In this document: one piece after another, positions 18,490-27,975 of the stretch | Layout: the number at the start of each line of letters is the position of its first letter | Numbering within the stretch: the stretch's first letter is position 1 | Origin: JANMZO01 sp031383405 | Lineage (GTDB): Bacteria > Actinomycetota > Acidimicrobiia > Acidimicrobiales > JANYDT01 | NCBI GenBank assembly: GCA_031383405.1 | Contig: JANMZO010000480.1 | Location: forward strand, 21,697-85,696 | Direction: 5' to 3' | Length of the DNA stretch: 64,000 nucleotides | Translations under genes and position numbers: made by a program | Notes under the pieces: model-generated | What the model saw: only the letters and a program-made list of their open reading frames with translations | Databases searched by the model: none | What the model was told of the DNA's origin: nothing

Positions 18490-19022
18490 GCGGCGATTCC
18501 CTCATCGAGAGGTTTGGGCTTCCGGGTGAGCAGCACTGCACCGACTACGGCGATGACCAGCAACACCGAGGTGATCTCGAACGCGAACAGGTAGCGGGTG
18601 AACAACGATTTGCTCAGGGTTTGTACGTTGGTTTCGGGGCCCGTCGCCACACCCGCCGTGCTGGCCTTGCCGAGCACGAAGTTGACCCGGCTGATCAGGA
18701 TCAACTCCGCCAGGGCAATCGCTCCGACGAGCCCCGCCGCGATCCTTTGACCTTTCAAAGGTTCACCGGTGAGGCCATCGTTGCGGTCGACGCCAAGAAG
18801 CATAATGACAAACAGGAAGAGAACCACGATTGCACCGGCGTACACGATGACCTGCACCGCGGCAAGGAAGTGGGCTCCCTGAGCCACGAAAAGCACGGCG
18901 ACACCGAAGAGCGTCTGCACAAGCGACAGCGCGGCATGCACCGGATTCCTCATGGTGAGCACACCAACGGCGCCGACCAGCGCCATCAGCGAACCGACGA
19001 TGAATACGATCCAATCAACCAT
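18486..19022 (-). CDS. nuoJ: NADH-quinone oxidoreductase subunit J, first complex I
   Basis: 178 aa, five predicted helices. MRNPVHAALSLVQTLFGVAVLFVAQGAHFLAAVQVIVYAGAIVVLFLFVIMLL is spread over the family's conserved region, including the VQVIVYAGAIVVLFLF stretch. The ATG shares one base with the nuoI stop (TGATG), and the stop overlaps nuoK. The periplasmic loop between helices four and five is long and polar. Confidence 0.94.
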   Translation of the reverse strand: MVDWIVFIVGSLMALVGAVGVLTMRNPVHAALSLVQTLFGVAVLFVAQGAHFLAAVQVIVYAGAIVVLFLFVIMLLGVDRNDGLTGEPLKGQRIAAGLVGAIALAELILISRVNFVLGKASTAGVATGPETNVQTLSKSLFTRYLFAFEITSVLLVIAVVGAVLLTRKPKPLDEGIAA

Positions 19023-19711
19023 CAGTGTTGGCCACCCCCATGTGAGGCACCGTGGGATGCGGTGGCCGTAGCCCGAACCGCGTCGTTCACAGCCTCGGCC
19101 TCGAGAGCGGAGCGGCGTTCGATCTCGACCGACTGGCCGACTTCGGGGGCCCGGTCGCCGTAGCCAAGATCGCCCGACCAGAGCACCCTACCCTCAAACG
19201 TGATGTCTCCTCCGGGAGCAGTGGCGCGCATCCATCCAGAGATCGGGATTTCAGCGCCGCGGTCGTCTTCCCATGGCTGCACGCGGGGATTTCCGTTGTC
19301 ATCGACAACCAGTTCGGCCTTCGTGTAGATCGCGTCGCGACGGTTCGTGAAGCTGAACTCGAAGATCTTCGACTCAGTGATCGCTTCGGTCGGGCAGGCC
19401 TCTACGCACAAGTCGCAGTGGATGCAGCGGAGATAGTTGATTTCGTACACGAAACCGAACCGCTCCCCCGGAGATGTCGGGTTGTCGGGATCGTTGTCAG
19501 CTCCGCGCACATAGATACATTTCGCCGGGCAAACGCCAGCGCAAAGCTCGCAACCAATGCACTTCTCCATGCCATCTTCATAACGGTTCAGCACATGGCG
19601 ACCGTGAAAGCGCTCGGGCTTGGGACGAAGGGTGTCGGGATAACGCTCGGTACGAACGTCGCCGCGCCAATGTTCGAGCAGCGGAATACGGAAGCCTTCC
19701 AGGTAGCCCAT
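19022..19711 (-). CDS. nuoI: NADH-quinone oxidoreductase subunit I, first complex I (2x[4Fe-4S])
   Basis: About 229 aa. The two ferredoxin motifs are CIGCELCAGVCP and CIHCDLCVEACP, ligating N6a and N6b. The ATG at 19711 (MGYLEGFRIP) follows the nuoH stop by two bases and gives a normal NuoI N-terminus. The C-terminal about 80 residues extend beyond the core and end in a His-rich SHGASHGGGQH; such tails occur in actinobacterial NuoI. A longer open frame upstream only overlaps nuoH. Confidence 0.95.
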   Translation of the reverse strand: MGYLEGFRIPLLEHWRGDVRTERYPDTLRPKPERFHGRHVLNRYEDGMEKCIGCELCAGVCPAKCIYVRGADNDPDNPTSPGERFGFVYEINYLRCIHCDLCVEACPTEAITESKIFEFSFTNRRDAIYTKAELVVDDNGNPRVQPWEDDRGAEIPISGWMRATAPGGDITFEGRVLWSGDLGYGDRAPEVGQSVEIERRSALEAEAVNDAVRATATASHGASHGGGQH

Positions 19712-19713
19712 AG

Positions 19714-20946
19714 CTACAACCTTCCGGTCGAGAGACGCTTGCCTGTTGCCGCACCGGCCGCCAATTCCTGATCTGATGTCTTTCGACCAACACGCATCGC
19801 CGCAGAGAGTAGACCCCAAACGGCAGCGATTCCTGCACCCGCAAACAGAAGGTTGCGGAACACCTCGGCCCGGTTGCCCTTGGCCACGTCGCCGGCGGCC
19901 AAAAGAAGCAGCCAGAGTAAAGATGCCGGGATCAGCTTCTTCCAACCCAGATCCATGAGCTGGTCGTAGCGGAAGCGGGGCAGGGTGGCTCGCAGCAGCA
20001 CGTAGACGTAGAGAAGCACGATCAGCTTCAGCATGAACCAGAGCGGCGATATCGCTCCGAAGAACGGAACGTCCCACGGGATGCGCGGGCCGCCAAGGAA
20101 CAGAGTGATGATCAGCGCCGACATCGTAATGGTGTTCATGAACTCGGCAAGGAAGAAGAACGCGAAGCGCGCCGACGAGTACTCGGTGTGGAACCCCCCA
20201 ACCAGCTCGGATTCCGCTTCAACGAGGTCGAAGGGCGGACGGTTGAGCTCAGCAGTCGCTGCGATGCAAAAGATCACAAACGGGACCACCACGGTGGTGG
20301 CGACGTTCCATCGGTACCCCGACTGGGCGGCCACGATGCCCTGCGTCGAAAGGGTGCCACTTTTCAAGATCACGGCCGCGAGCGAGAGCCCGAGCGCGGC
20401 TTCGTAGCTGACCATGTGCGCACTCGCACGCACGGCCCCCATCAACGGGTACTTCGATCCGCTCGACCAACCGGCGAGCATCACGCCGTACACCGCGATA
20501 CCCGATAGCGCCAGACTGAACAGCACGCCCATCGGGGGGTTGGCCAGCTGAAGGTACGTCGAGTGCTTTCCGTAGTGAACCAGACCACCCAGCGGGATGA
20601 TCGCGAACATCAGGAACGCAGGCACAGCGCTGAGGTAGGGAGCCAGCCGGAACACCCACTTGTCGGAGCGCTCCGGGAACAGATCCTCTTTAAAGAACAG
20701 CTTGGTGCCATCCGCGAGGGTCTGAAGCAGACCGAAGGGTCCGGCCCGGTTCGGGCCTACCCGGTTTTGCATCTTGGAGATCGCTTTACGTTCGAACCAG
20801 ACCATCAACATGACACCGACGAGGCAGAATACGAACGAGACCAGGACCTTCACCAAGATGATGAGGATCGGCCAACCCCAAAAATCGAAACCCGCCGAAA
20901 ACAGCGGATCACCCTGTTCAGTTGCGAGGATCAGACCCATGCTCAT
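19714..20946 (-). CDS. nuoH: NADH-quinone oxidoreductase subunit H, first complex I
   Basis: 410 aa. Quinone-site and E-channel motifs are present: MQNRVGPNRAGPFGLLQTLADG, AELNRPPFDLVEAESELVGGFHTEYSS, and LPRFRYDQLMDLGWK. The ATG overlaps the nuoG stop by four bases (ATGA). A 60-residue C-terminal extension with an extra hydrophobic segment (LLFAGAGIAAVWGLLSAAM) goes beyond typical NuoH. Confidence 0.95.
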   Translation of the reverse strand: MSMGLILATEQGDPLFSAGFDFWGWPILIILVKVLVSFVFCLVGVMLMVWFERKAISKMQNRVGPNRAGPFGLLQTLADGTKLFFKEDLFPERSDKWVFRLAPYLSAVPAFLMFAIIPLGGLVHYGKHSTYLQLANPPMGVLFSLALSGIAVYGVMLAGWSSGSKYPLMGAVRASAHMVSYEAALGLSLAAVILKSGTLSTQGIVAAQSGYRWNVATTVVVPFVIFCIAATAELNRPPFDLVEAESELVGGFHTEYSSARFAFFFLAEFMNTITMSALIITLFLGGPRIPWDVPFFGAISPLWFMLKLIVLLYVYVLLRATLPRFRYDQLMDLGWKKLIPASLLWLLLLAAGDVAKGNRAEVFRNLLFAGAGIAAVWGLLSAAMRVGRKTSDQELAAGAATGKRLSTGRL

Positions 20947-23621
20947 CCTCCGGTTACCGATTCAAGACGCACTTTTGTGACACCTTCTGTGCCCATCGTG
21001 GCGACATCGATGAGATCCGCAGCGCCTGGGCCGTGTTGGTTGAACGGCACGAACGCAGCACCTCGCGGCACGCGCTCGTCGGCCATAACCGACAATACGA
21101 CATCGGCGGTTTGCGATACGAGTCGGACGTTCGATCCGTGGGTCAACCCGTGGCGTTCGACCTCGCCCGGATTGAGCCGAACGTGAGGCCCGGGAGCAAG
21201 CTTCGCCAGCGACGGACTGGCCTGTGTGATGGTGCCGTGGTCGTAGAGCGTACGGCTCGTCACGAGCCGCAACGAGTACGAGTCGGGCTGGGGAACCACG
21301 GCCGCGGCGGCGTTCGGCCGGAAGCTCACGAGTGGGGGAACCGACAGCGCACCTGGCGCCGTGGCCTCCTTCTCAGGAGCATCCGCACCGGCGGTCGGGG
21401 AGGTATCGGCGGAGGCTTCGGTGGGTGCGTCAGTGGGCACCGCTGATTCGATCGAAGCCGCCGGTATCGGCACGAGCACGCCGTCGGCATTGCCGGGAGC
21501 ATTGAGGACCGTCGCGGTCAGGCCCAGATGCGACGGACACACCGCGGCGATTTCCGCCGTGATGTCCTCCACCGAGTCGAAGCCGAAGTCTTCGCCCAGA
21601 TTCGATGCCATCTCGGCGAACGCCATCCAGTCAGGGCGGGCCAGACCGGGCGCGGAAACCTTCGCCCGAACGTTGCTCACGCGACCTTCGATATTTGTTG
21701 TGGTACCCGACTTCTCGCCGTAACCGGCGGCCGGCAGGAGAACGTCGGCGAACGCGTTGGATGAGTTCGGCATGGTGTCTATGGCAACGATGTACCCGAC
21801 ATTGGCAAGAGCCTTTTGGGCAAGTGCCCTGTCAGGAAAATCCGCGAGCGGATCGGCACCGACGAGCACCAGTGCCTTGATCCCTCCACCAACAGCACCG
21901 AGAAGCATCTCGTGGGTGTCAAGGCCCACCGAAACGGGAGCCGCACCCCAGTGTTTGGCGAACCACGACGCTCCGTCAGCCAGGCTCGTGCGCCCAGGCA
22001 GCATTCCCGGGGCGAGACCCATATCGAGGGCGCCACGAAGATTGGAACGACGCATGGCGGGGAGAAACGTGACGCCCGGGATCCCGTTGTTGAGGGCACC
22101 TAGCGCCTCGACCACCGAGTCGGTCGTTTCGGCCAGCGACGGACGACCAAAAATCACAACAACCCTGCCGTTGCCCCTGCCACCAGCGACCGCAACCCTG
22201 AGTGCTTCTGCCGCGATGTGAAGATCAACTGCCTCCACGCCTCCAACCTGGCGCTCCACATCAACACCCTCGATGAGCGACAGCAGCGAACGAACGACGA
22301 CCGCTGCTTCACCCGGCCGGTAGGCAAGGGTCGACGTCGTGTAGGGGCTGAGACCGGTCCGGGTCGGCGACAGTTCGATGATCGGAACACGCTTCTCCGA
22401 TGCATCGCGAAGGCGCAGGAAGAGAACCGGAAGTTCTTCTTTGATGTCGGCGCCCAGAACGATCACCGCCGACGCGCCGCATGCATCGTTGATCGTCGCC
22501 GAGGGGAGACCGAGCCAGGCATGGGCCGGAAGCCCGTCGCCAAGTTGCGCATCGACGTTGTCAGTCTTCACAACCGCCTTCGCGAACTTCACCATCGCGT
22601 ACTGGTCCTCATTGGTCAGTCGGGCACCGCCGATGAAGCCGATCTCCGACGGTTGATAGGTACGCAGACGATCGGTGACCTGGCCGAGCGCTTCAGTCCA
22701 CGATGTCCTGACTGCCGCCCGGCCCTTCGCAACCCGCACCATCGGTTGGGCGAGACGATCGGAGGCGCTGATGCTTTGAAAATCGAAGCGACCCTTGTCG
22801 CACAACCAGCCCCAATTGATCGGGCCTGAGTCGACGCCCTGGACTCGGGTGATTTCGTCGCCGCTCGACTGAACGACCACCCGGCAACCAACCGCGCACG
22901 ACGTGCACGTCGACTCGACCTGATCGAGGTCCCAAGGACGGGCGACAAAGCGGTACGGCTCGGCGGTGAGTGCACCGACCGGGCAGATCTGCACAACATT
23001 TCCCGAGAAGTACGACGCGTAGGGGTCGTCGGGAAAGGTGTTGACCTCGGTTGCGTTGCCACGGTTGATGAAATGAATCAGCGGATCGCCGCTCACTTCT
23101 TTGGAGAACCGGGTGCAGCGGTCACACAGAATGCAGCGCTCGCGGTCGAGCAACACGAGGTCGCTGATCGGGATCGGTTTCTCAAAGTGCCGCTTCTCCT
23201 CGACAAAGCGTGACTCACCCGGACCGAACGTGAGGGTCTGATCCTGCAGCGGGCACTCGCCACCCTTGTCGCATACCGGGCAGTCGAGCGGATGATTGAT
23301 CAAAAGGAACTCAAGCACGCCGTCTTGTGCCTTCTTGACGACTTCGCTCTTGGTGTCGACGACCATACCTTCAGCACACGGCTGCATGCACGCCGGCTGC
23401 AGCGACATGCCCCGTGGGCCCGAAACTTCAATCAGACACATGCGACACATGCCGACCTCGCGCATACGCGGGTGCCAGCAGAACCTCGGGATGTACGTGC
23501 CCGTCCGTTCGGCGGCGGCGATCAAGAGCTCACCGGGATTCGCCTCGACGGCGTGACCGTCGATCGTAACCGTGAGAGTTGTCTTCTTCGGGGCTTCGGG
23601 TGCGGAGGCGATGTCAGTCAT
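20943..23621 (-). CDS. nuoG: NADH-quinone oxidoreductase subunit G, first complex I
   Basis: 892 aa iron-sulfur subunit of the NADH-input module. The N-terminal [2Fe-2S] region has CWHPRMREVGMCRMC, followed by the His-containing [4Fe-4S] site HPLDCPVCDKGGECPLQD, the pair CILCDRCTRF and CPVGALT, and CTSCAVGCRV in front of the molybdopterin-oxidoreductase-like domain (no cofactor expected). A low-complexity Pro/Thr/Ala/Glu linker at about residues 745-775 precedes a final domain resembling a molybdopterin-dinucleotide-binding fold. It lies between nuoF and nuoH. No second nuoG exists in the window. Confidence 0.96.
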   Translation of the reverse strand: MTDIASAPEAPKKTTLTVTIDGHAVEANPGELLIAAAERTGTYIPRFCWHPRMREVGMCRMCLIEVSGPRGMSLQPACMQPCAEGMVVDTKSEVVKKAQDGVLEFLLINHPLDCPVCDKGGECPLQDQTLTFGPGESRFVEEKRHFEKPIPISDLVLLDRERCILCDRCTRFSKEVSGDPLIHFINRGNATEVNTFPDDPYASYFSGNVVQICPVGALTAEPYRFVARPWDLDQVESTCTSCAVGCRVVVQSSGDEITRVQGVDSGPINWGWLCDKGRFDFQSISASDRLAQPMVRVAKGRAAVRTSWTEALGQVTDRLRTYQPSEIGFIGGARLTNEDQYAMVKFAKAVVKTDNVDAQLGDGLPAHAWLGLPSATINDACGASAVIVLGADIKEELPVLFLRLRDASEKRVPIIELSPTRTGLSPYTTSTLAYRPGEAAVVVRSLLSLIEGVDVERQVGGVEAVDLHIAAEALRVAVAGGRGNGRVVVIFGRPSLAETTDSVVEALGALNNGIPGVTFLPAMRRSNLRGALDMGLAPGMLPGRTSLADGASWFAKHWGAAPVSVGLDTHEMLLGAVGGGIKALVLVGADPLADFPDRALAQKALANVGYIVAIDTMPNSSNAFADVLLPAAGYGEKSGTTTNIEGRVSNVRAKVSAPGLARPDWMAFAEMASNLGEDFGFDSVEDITAEIAAVCPSHLGLTATVLNAPGNADGVLVPIPAASIESAVPTDAPTEASADTSPTAGADAPEKEATAPGALSVPPLVSFRPNAAAAVVPQPDSYSLRLVTSRTLYDHGTITQASPSLAKLAPGPHVRLNPGEVERHGLTHGSNVRLVSQTADVVLSVMADERVPRGAAFVPFNQHGPGAADLIDVATMGTEGVTKVRLESVTGG

Positions 23622-23652
23622 GGCTCGTTGATCTCGGGTAGCGCGAAAATCA

Positions 23653-24978
23653 TCAGTGATCGCCCGACAACACAGGGATACGGGTCGGGCTTGGCTTCGC
23701 TTTTGCTATGTACGCTTCATATTCGTTGCGGAACCGTTTCACGGAGCCCGGCAACGCCCCCGCCGCAGCTGACGGACCGAGCGGGCAGATCGTCGTCTGC
23801 TTCGGTGGCCATGTCAGCCCGGGGCTGATGTTGTCGGCAACATCGAGCAGGAGATCAATGTCTTCAGGACGGCCATGACCATCGAGAATGCGCCGATAGA
23901 TTTTTTCGAGCCAGTTCGTGCCTTCACGGCACGGCGAGCACTTGCCGCAACTTTCCTTGGCAAAGAACTTCACCAGACGCCACGTGGCCTTGACGATGTC
24001 GGTGGTCTCGTCCATCACCACGATCGCGCCGGAACCGAGCATCGAGCCCTTGCTGCCGACAACGCCCGCATCAAGCGGTGTGTCGAGATCCTCTTCGAAG
24101 AACCACGGAGCCGAGCCGCCGCCGGGAATGAACGCCTTGACTTTGCGGTCTTCGCGTATGCCACCGGCAAAGTCGTAGAACAACTCACGGAAGGTCGTCG
24201 TGCCGAACTCAACTTCGAACACGCCAGGGTTCTTTACGTGACCCGATACGGCGAACAGACGGGTCCCGGCATTTTTCTCGTTGCCGACGGCCGTGAAAGC
24301 TTCGGCGCCGTTGATCATGATCCACGGCAGATTCGACAGGGTCTCGACGTTGTTCACCACCGTTGGCTGCAGATACAGCCCCTTCGAGGCCGGGAAGAAC
24401 GGTGGCTTCAGACGCGGCATGCCACGGTTGCCTTCGAGCGATTCGATGAGTGCGGTTTCCTCGCCCACGATGTAGGCGCCAGCACCCCAATGCAGCATCA
24501 CGTCGACACTGAAATCCGTGCCCATGATGTTCTTGCCGATATATCCGCTGGCGTAAGCATCGTTCAACGCCTGGGCCATCCGCTCCTGGGCGTGGGGCAT
24601 CTCGCCGCGGATGTAGATGAACGCCTGCGCCGCCCGGATGGCATACGCGGCGATCAACACACCTTCGATCAACTGGTGCGGGTCCCGCTCCAACAAGATG
24701 CGGTCTTTGTAGGTACCCGGCTCCGACTCGTCGCCGTTGACCACGAGGTAACGGGGGAACACGTCTTTCGGAAGGAAGCCCCACTTGGTACCGCAGGGAA
24801 AACCGGCGCCGCCGCGTCCGGCGAGGTTTGCCGCCTTGACTTCGTCGACCACCTCCTCGGGGGTACGGGCAAGCGCCTTGCGCAGACCTTCGTATCCGTC
24901 GGTGCGAAGGTACCCCTCAAGGGTGTGCCCGTCGGCCTGGTCCCAACGGGTTGTGATCATCTTGAGTGGAGCGGGCAT
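23653..24978 (-). CDS. nuoF: NADH-quinone oxidoreductase subunit F, first complex I
   Basis: 441 aa, the flavoprotein that binds NADH and FMN and starts electron transfer. GRGGAGFPCGTKWGF is the glycine-rich nucleotide loop, GAGAYIVGEETALIESLEG belongs to the FMN site, and ESCGKCSPCREG with the later TICPLG supplies cluster N3 ligands. Normal length. It lies 57 bases downstream of nuoE. Only one copy is present, so only one of the two complexes can take NADH by this route. Confidence 0.96.
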   Translation of the reverse strand: MPAPLKMITTRWDQADGHTLEGYLRTDGYEGLRKALARTPEEVVDEVKAANLAGRGGAGFPCGTKWGFLPKDVFPRYLVVNGDESEPGTYKDRILLERDPHQLIEGVLIAAYAIRAAQAFIYIRGEMPHAQERMAQALNDAYASGYIGKNIMGTDFSVDVMLHWGAGAYIVGEETALIESLEGNRGMPRLKPPFFPASKGLYLQPTVVNNVETLSNLPWIMINGAEAFTAVGNEKNAGTRLFAVSGHVKNPGVFEVEFGTTTFRELFYDFAGGIREDRKVKAFIPGGGSAPWFFEEDLDTPLDAGVVGSKGSMLGSGAIVVMDETTDIVKATWRLVKFFAKESCGKCSPCREGTNWLEKIYRRILDGHGRPEDIDLLLDVADNISPGLTWPPKQTTICPLGPSAAAGALPGSVKRFRNEYEAYIAKAKPSPTRIPVLSGDH

Positions 24979-25035
24979 ATGAGTCCTACGTTGTTAAGCG
25001 TACGTACGAAAGGGAACTAGAAGACGAAGGGAAAA

Positions 25036-25599
25036 TCAGAAGGTCTGTCGTGAAGCTCGCCGGTCAGAGGGAATCGATTGACGAACCTTACCCAGCGAGC
25101 CGTGCGACGGGATATCCGAGCGCCGTCCGGCGCGTATTTCGGTCACCAGCGAATCGAAACCGGAATTGCTCACCCTGTACTCGTAGCGGTAGTTAACCTG
25201 CAGACACGGTGCCTCCGTACACGCAGCCAGGCACTCCATCTCCTCAAGCGTGAACAGTCCGTCGGCCGTCGTCGCGCCAGCCCGGATGCCGAGCGATTTC
25301 TCCGCATGCTCCAGCAGTTCCTCGCCGCCGACCAGCAGGCACGAGATGTTGGTGCACACGCCCACGATGTACTTGCCCACCGGATGGAACTTGAACATCT
25401 CATAGAAGCTCGCCGTGCCGTAGACCTCAGCCGACGTACAGCCCACGAGTTCGGCGATCTGCACCATCGCGTCCTCAGTCAGATACCCGTCTTGCTCCTG
25501 GGCCAGATGGCACAGCGGAATTGTGGCGCTCTTCGAACGCGGATAATGACCGACGAGTTCTTTGGCGCGTTCGAGATTGGAGGCACTGAAGCGAGCCAT
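25036..25599 (-). CDS. nuoE: NADH-quinone oxidoreductase subunit E, first complex I ([2Fe-2S])
   Basis: 187 aa thioredoxin-like subunit with the N1a [2Fe-2S] cluster. Ligands are in VCTNISC and CLAACTEAPC (the usual Cx4C and Cx3C pairs). The ATG overlaps the nuoD stop by one base. The C-terminal about 30 residues (from IRAGRRSDIPS on) are an extra basic tail. Confidence 0.95.
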   Translation of the reverse strand: MARFSASNLERAKELVGHYPRSKSATIPLCHLAQEQDGYLTEDAMVQIAELVGCTSAEVYGTASFYEMFKFHPVGKYIVGVCTNISCLLVGGEELLEHAEKSLGIRAGATTADGLFTLEEMECLAACTEAPCLQVNYRYEYRVSNSGFDSLVTEIRAGRRSDIPSHGSLGKVRQSIPSDRRASRQTF

Positions 25600-26900
25600 C
25601 AGCGGTCGACCTCACCCAAAACGGGGTCGATAGAACTTATGATCGCGATCGCGTCGGCCATCATGGCGCCGCGCATCATCGTCGGCATCGATTGCAGGTT
25701 TACGAACGACGCGCCTCTCCAGTGCATCCGGAACGGCTTCGTGCTTCCATCGCTGACCATGTAGCAACCGACTTCTCCCCGGGGCGACTCGACAGGCACG
25801 TAGACCTCACCCGCAGGAACCTTGAAACCATCGGTGAACAACTTGAAATGGTGGATCAATGCTTCCATCGACTCATCGATTCGGCTGCGCGGAGGCGGCG
25901 TGATCTTCTTGTTCTGTGTGCGGTAATCACCCGTGGGCATCATGTCAACAATCTGGCGGACGATCCGGATCGACTCACGGATTTCGTTGAGACGAATGGC
26001 GTACCGGTCGAACGCGTCGCCGTGCGTGCCGACGATCACGTCGAACTCGACCGCATCGTAGGCCAGATACGGCATATGGCGGCGAAGATCCCATTCGACA
26101 CCGGTCGAACGGAGAATGGGTCCGGTTGCACTAAGACCGATCGCCTCCTCCGGCGTCATGACGCCGACGCCCTGGGTGCGATCCATGAAGATCGGCTGTC
26201 CGGTGAGCAGGGTGTCGTAGTCATCGAGGCGGGGCTCAATCGCTTCACACAACGCCAGACAGTCGTGCTGCCAGTCACTCGGAAGGTCAGCGGCGACGCC
26301 ACCGGGACGGATGTAGTTGTGGTTCATTCGAAGACCGGTGGTCTTCTCGAAAAACGAGAGCACCTCTTCGCGCTCACGCCACCCGTAGATCATCATGCCG
26401 ACCGCTCCGAGGTCCATGCCGTTCGTAGCCATGAACAACAGATGACTCGCCATGCGGTTGAGTTCCGACATGAGCATTCTGATCCAGGTGGCCCGCTCGG
26501 GCACGTCGATCTCCAGCAGTTTTTCTGTGGCCAGACTGAAGGCGAGTTCGTTGAAGAACGGCGACAGATAGTCCATGCGGGTGACGTTTGTGCCACCCTG
26601 CATATAGGTCAGCGTCTCTGCGGTCTTCTCCATACCGGTGTGGAGATAGCCGACCACCGGCTTGGTGCGAAGGATCTGCTCGCCCTTCAGTTCCAGCATC
26701 ACACGGAGGACCCCGTGCGTACTCGGGTGCTGCGGACCCATGTTGATGATCATCGTCTCGTCGTCGCCGAGTTCGATGTCGTAGTCACTCACATCGAGAA
26801 GATCGACATCGCTCACGCCCCGCAGAACGGCCCCTTCTTCACGGAGGAGTTCTTTGGCCGGCGTTTCGAGTCGACCCTGCATTTCCTGGCCGAAGTTCAT
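25599..26900 (-). CDS. nuoD: NADH-quinone oxidoreductase subunit D, first complex I
   Basis: 433 aa. NMGPQHPSTHGVLRVMLELKG contains the quinone-site His; VGYLHTGMEKTAE and the C-terminal SSIDPVLGEVDR are typical. It differs clearly from the NuoD at 8967-10199 in sequence around these motifs. Two bases separate it from nuoC upstream, and it overlaps nuoE by one base. Confidence 0.96.
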   Translation of the reverse strand: MNFGQEMQGRLETPAKELLREEGAVLRGVSDVDLLDVSDYDIELGDDETMIINMGPQHPSTHGVLRVMLELKGEQILRTKPVVGYLHTGMEKTAETLTYMQGGTNVTRMDYLSPFFNELAFSLATEKLLEIDVPERATWIRMLMSELNRMASHLLFMATNGMDLGAVGMMIYGWREREEVLSFFEKTTGLRMNHNYIRPGGVAADLPSDWQHDCLALCEAIEPRLDDYDTLLTGQPIFMDRTQGVGVMTPEEAIGLSATGPILRSTGVEWDLRRHMPYLAYDAVEFDVIVGTHGDAFDRYAIRLNEIRESIRIVRQIVDMMPTGDYRTQNKKITPPPRSRIDESMEALIHHFKLFTDGFKVPAGEVYVPVESPRGEVGCYMVSDGSTKPFRMHWRGASFVNLQSMPTMMRGAMMADAIAIISSIDPVLGEVDR

Positions 26901-26902
26901 AG

Positions 26903-27424
26903 CTACCTCGCGGTTCCTTCTTTGAACTGCACCGGAATCCGGCCAGTCGCATAGTCCTTGCGCAGGGGATGACCTTCCCAGTTGTCGGGTAACAGGATCC
27001 GGGTTAGGTCCGGATGGCCATCGAAGTTGACGCCGAGCAGGTCAAAGGCTTCTCGCTCCATTGCTTCAGCACCCGGGTACAGGTCGTAGAGCGATGCGAC
27101 CGTGCAGTCGGCCTCCGGCACCTGGACCCGCACGCGGACCCGCTCACGCCGGGCATGCGACAGCAGGTTGGCGACCACTTCGAAGCGTTCGGCCGCAATG
27201 CCGACCGGAAGTTCGCGGGTGTGGTTGCCGAGATAGTCGACCGCGCAAAGATCCGACAGCTGAGCAAAGCCCTCACCCTTCAGCGACCTGACAATCTGGA
27301 GATAGTCAGCGCGCCTAGGATGCACGACCTTCTCGCCCCGACTGTACGACACGGGGGATCCATGAAGAGTCTCGAGGGCAGGTGGTGGGGCTTCTGCGGG
27401 AGTCGAGACATCGGATGTCGACAT
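26903..27424 (-). CDS. nuoC: NADH-quinone oxidoreductase subunit C, first complex I
   Basis: 173 aa. The 30-kDa signature YPGAEAMEREAFDLLGVNFDGHPDLTRIL and EGHPLRKDY are present in the C-terminal half. There is no acidic insert, in contrast to the copy at 10199-10921. The ATG shares one base with the nuoB stop (TAATG). Confidence 0.95.
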   Translation of the reverse strand: MSTSDVSTPAEAPPPALETLHGSPVSYSRGEKVVHPRRADYLQIVRSLKGEGFAQLSDLCAVDYLGNHTRELPVGIAAERFEVVANLLSHARRERVRVRVQVPEADCTVASLYDLYPGAEAMEREAFDLLGVNFDGHPDLTRILLPDNWEGHPLRKDYATGRIPVQFKEGTAR

Positions 27425-27972
27425 TACTTCGGGCGTCCGATAGCGATAGTTGGAGGGGGAACATCGAGGAGAATCGATGCGCCGACACCTGTCTCGCTAC
27501 GGCGCTTGGCGATCTCGCCCGTCTCAATCTTCTTGTGAATCGTAAGGATGGCGTGAATCAGGGTCTCGGGGCCCGGAGGGCAACCCGGGGCGTAGACATC
27601 GACCGGAACAATCTGGTCGACGCCCTGCACAATGGCGTAGTTGTTGAACATGCCACCCGACGACGCACACACTCCCATCGCGATGACCCACTTCGGTTCC
27701 ATCATCTGGTCGTAGACCTGACGAAGAACAGGAGCCATCTTCTGCGACACGCGTCCGGCCACGATCATGAGATCGGCTTGACGCGGCGAAGCGCGAAAGA
27801 CCTCCATGCCGAAGCGGGCGAGGTCGAAACGCGATGCACCGGTCGCCATCATCTCAATCGCGCAGCAGGCCAAGCCGAACGACGCCGGCCAGACGCTGTT
27901 CTTACGCGACCAACTGACCAGACTTTCGACAGAACCGGTCAGAAAATTGTGATTGAGATCTTCGAGCCCCAT
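27424..27972 (-). CDS. nuoB: NADH-quinone oxidoreductase subunit B, first complex I
   Basis: 182 aa with cluster N2 ligands in FGLACCAIEMMA, AMGVCASSGG and VYAPGCPPGPE. It starts three bases after nuoA and overlaps nuoC by one base. The C-terminal 35 residues after the core are a non-conserved tail. Confidence 0.96.
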   Translation of the reverse strand: MGLEDLNHNFLTGSVESLVSWSRKNSVWPASFGLACCAIEMMATGASRFDLARFGMEVFRASPRQADLMIVAGRVSQKMAPVLRQVYDQMMEPKWVIAMGVCASSGGMFNNYAIVQGVDQIVPVDVYAPGCPPGPETLIHAILTIHKKIETGEIAKRRSETGVGASILLDVPPPTIAIGRPK

Positions 27973-27975
27973 GGA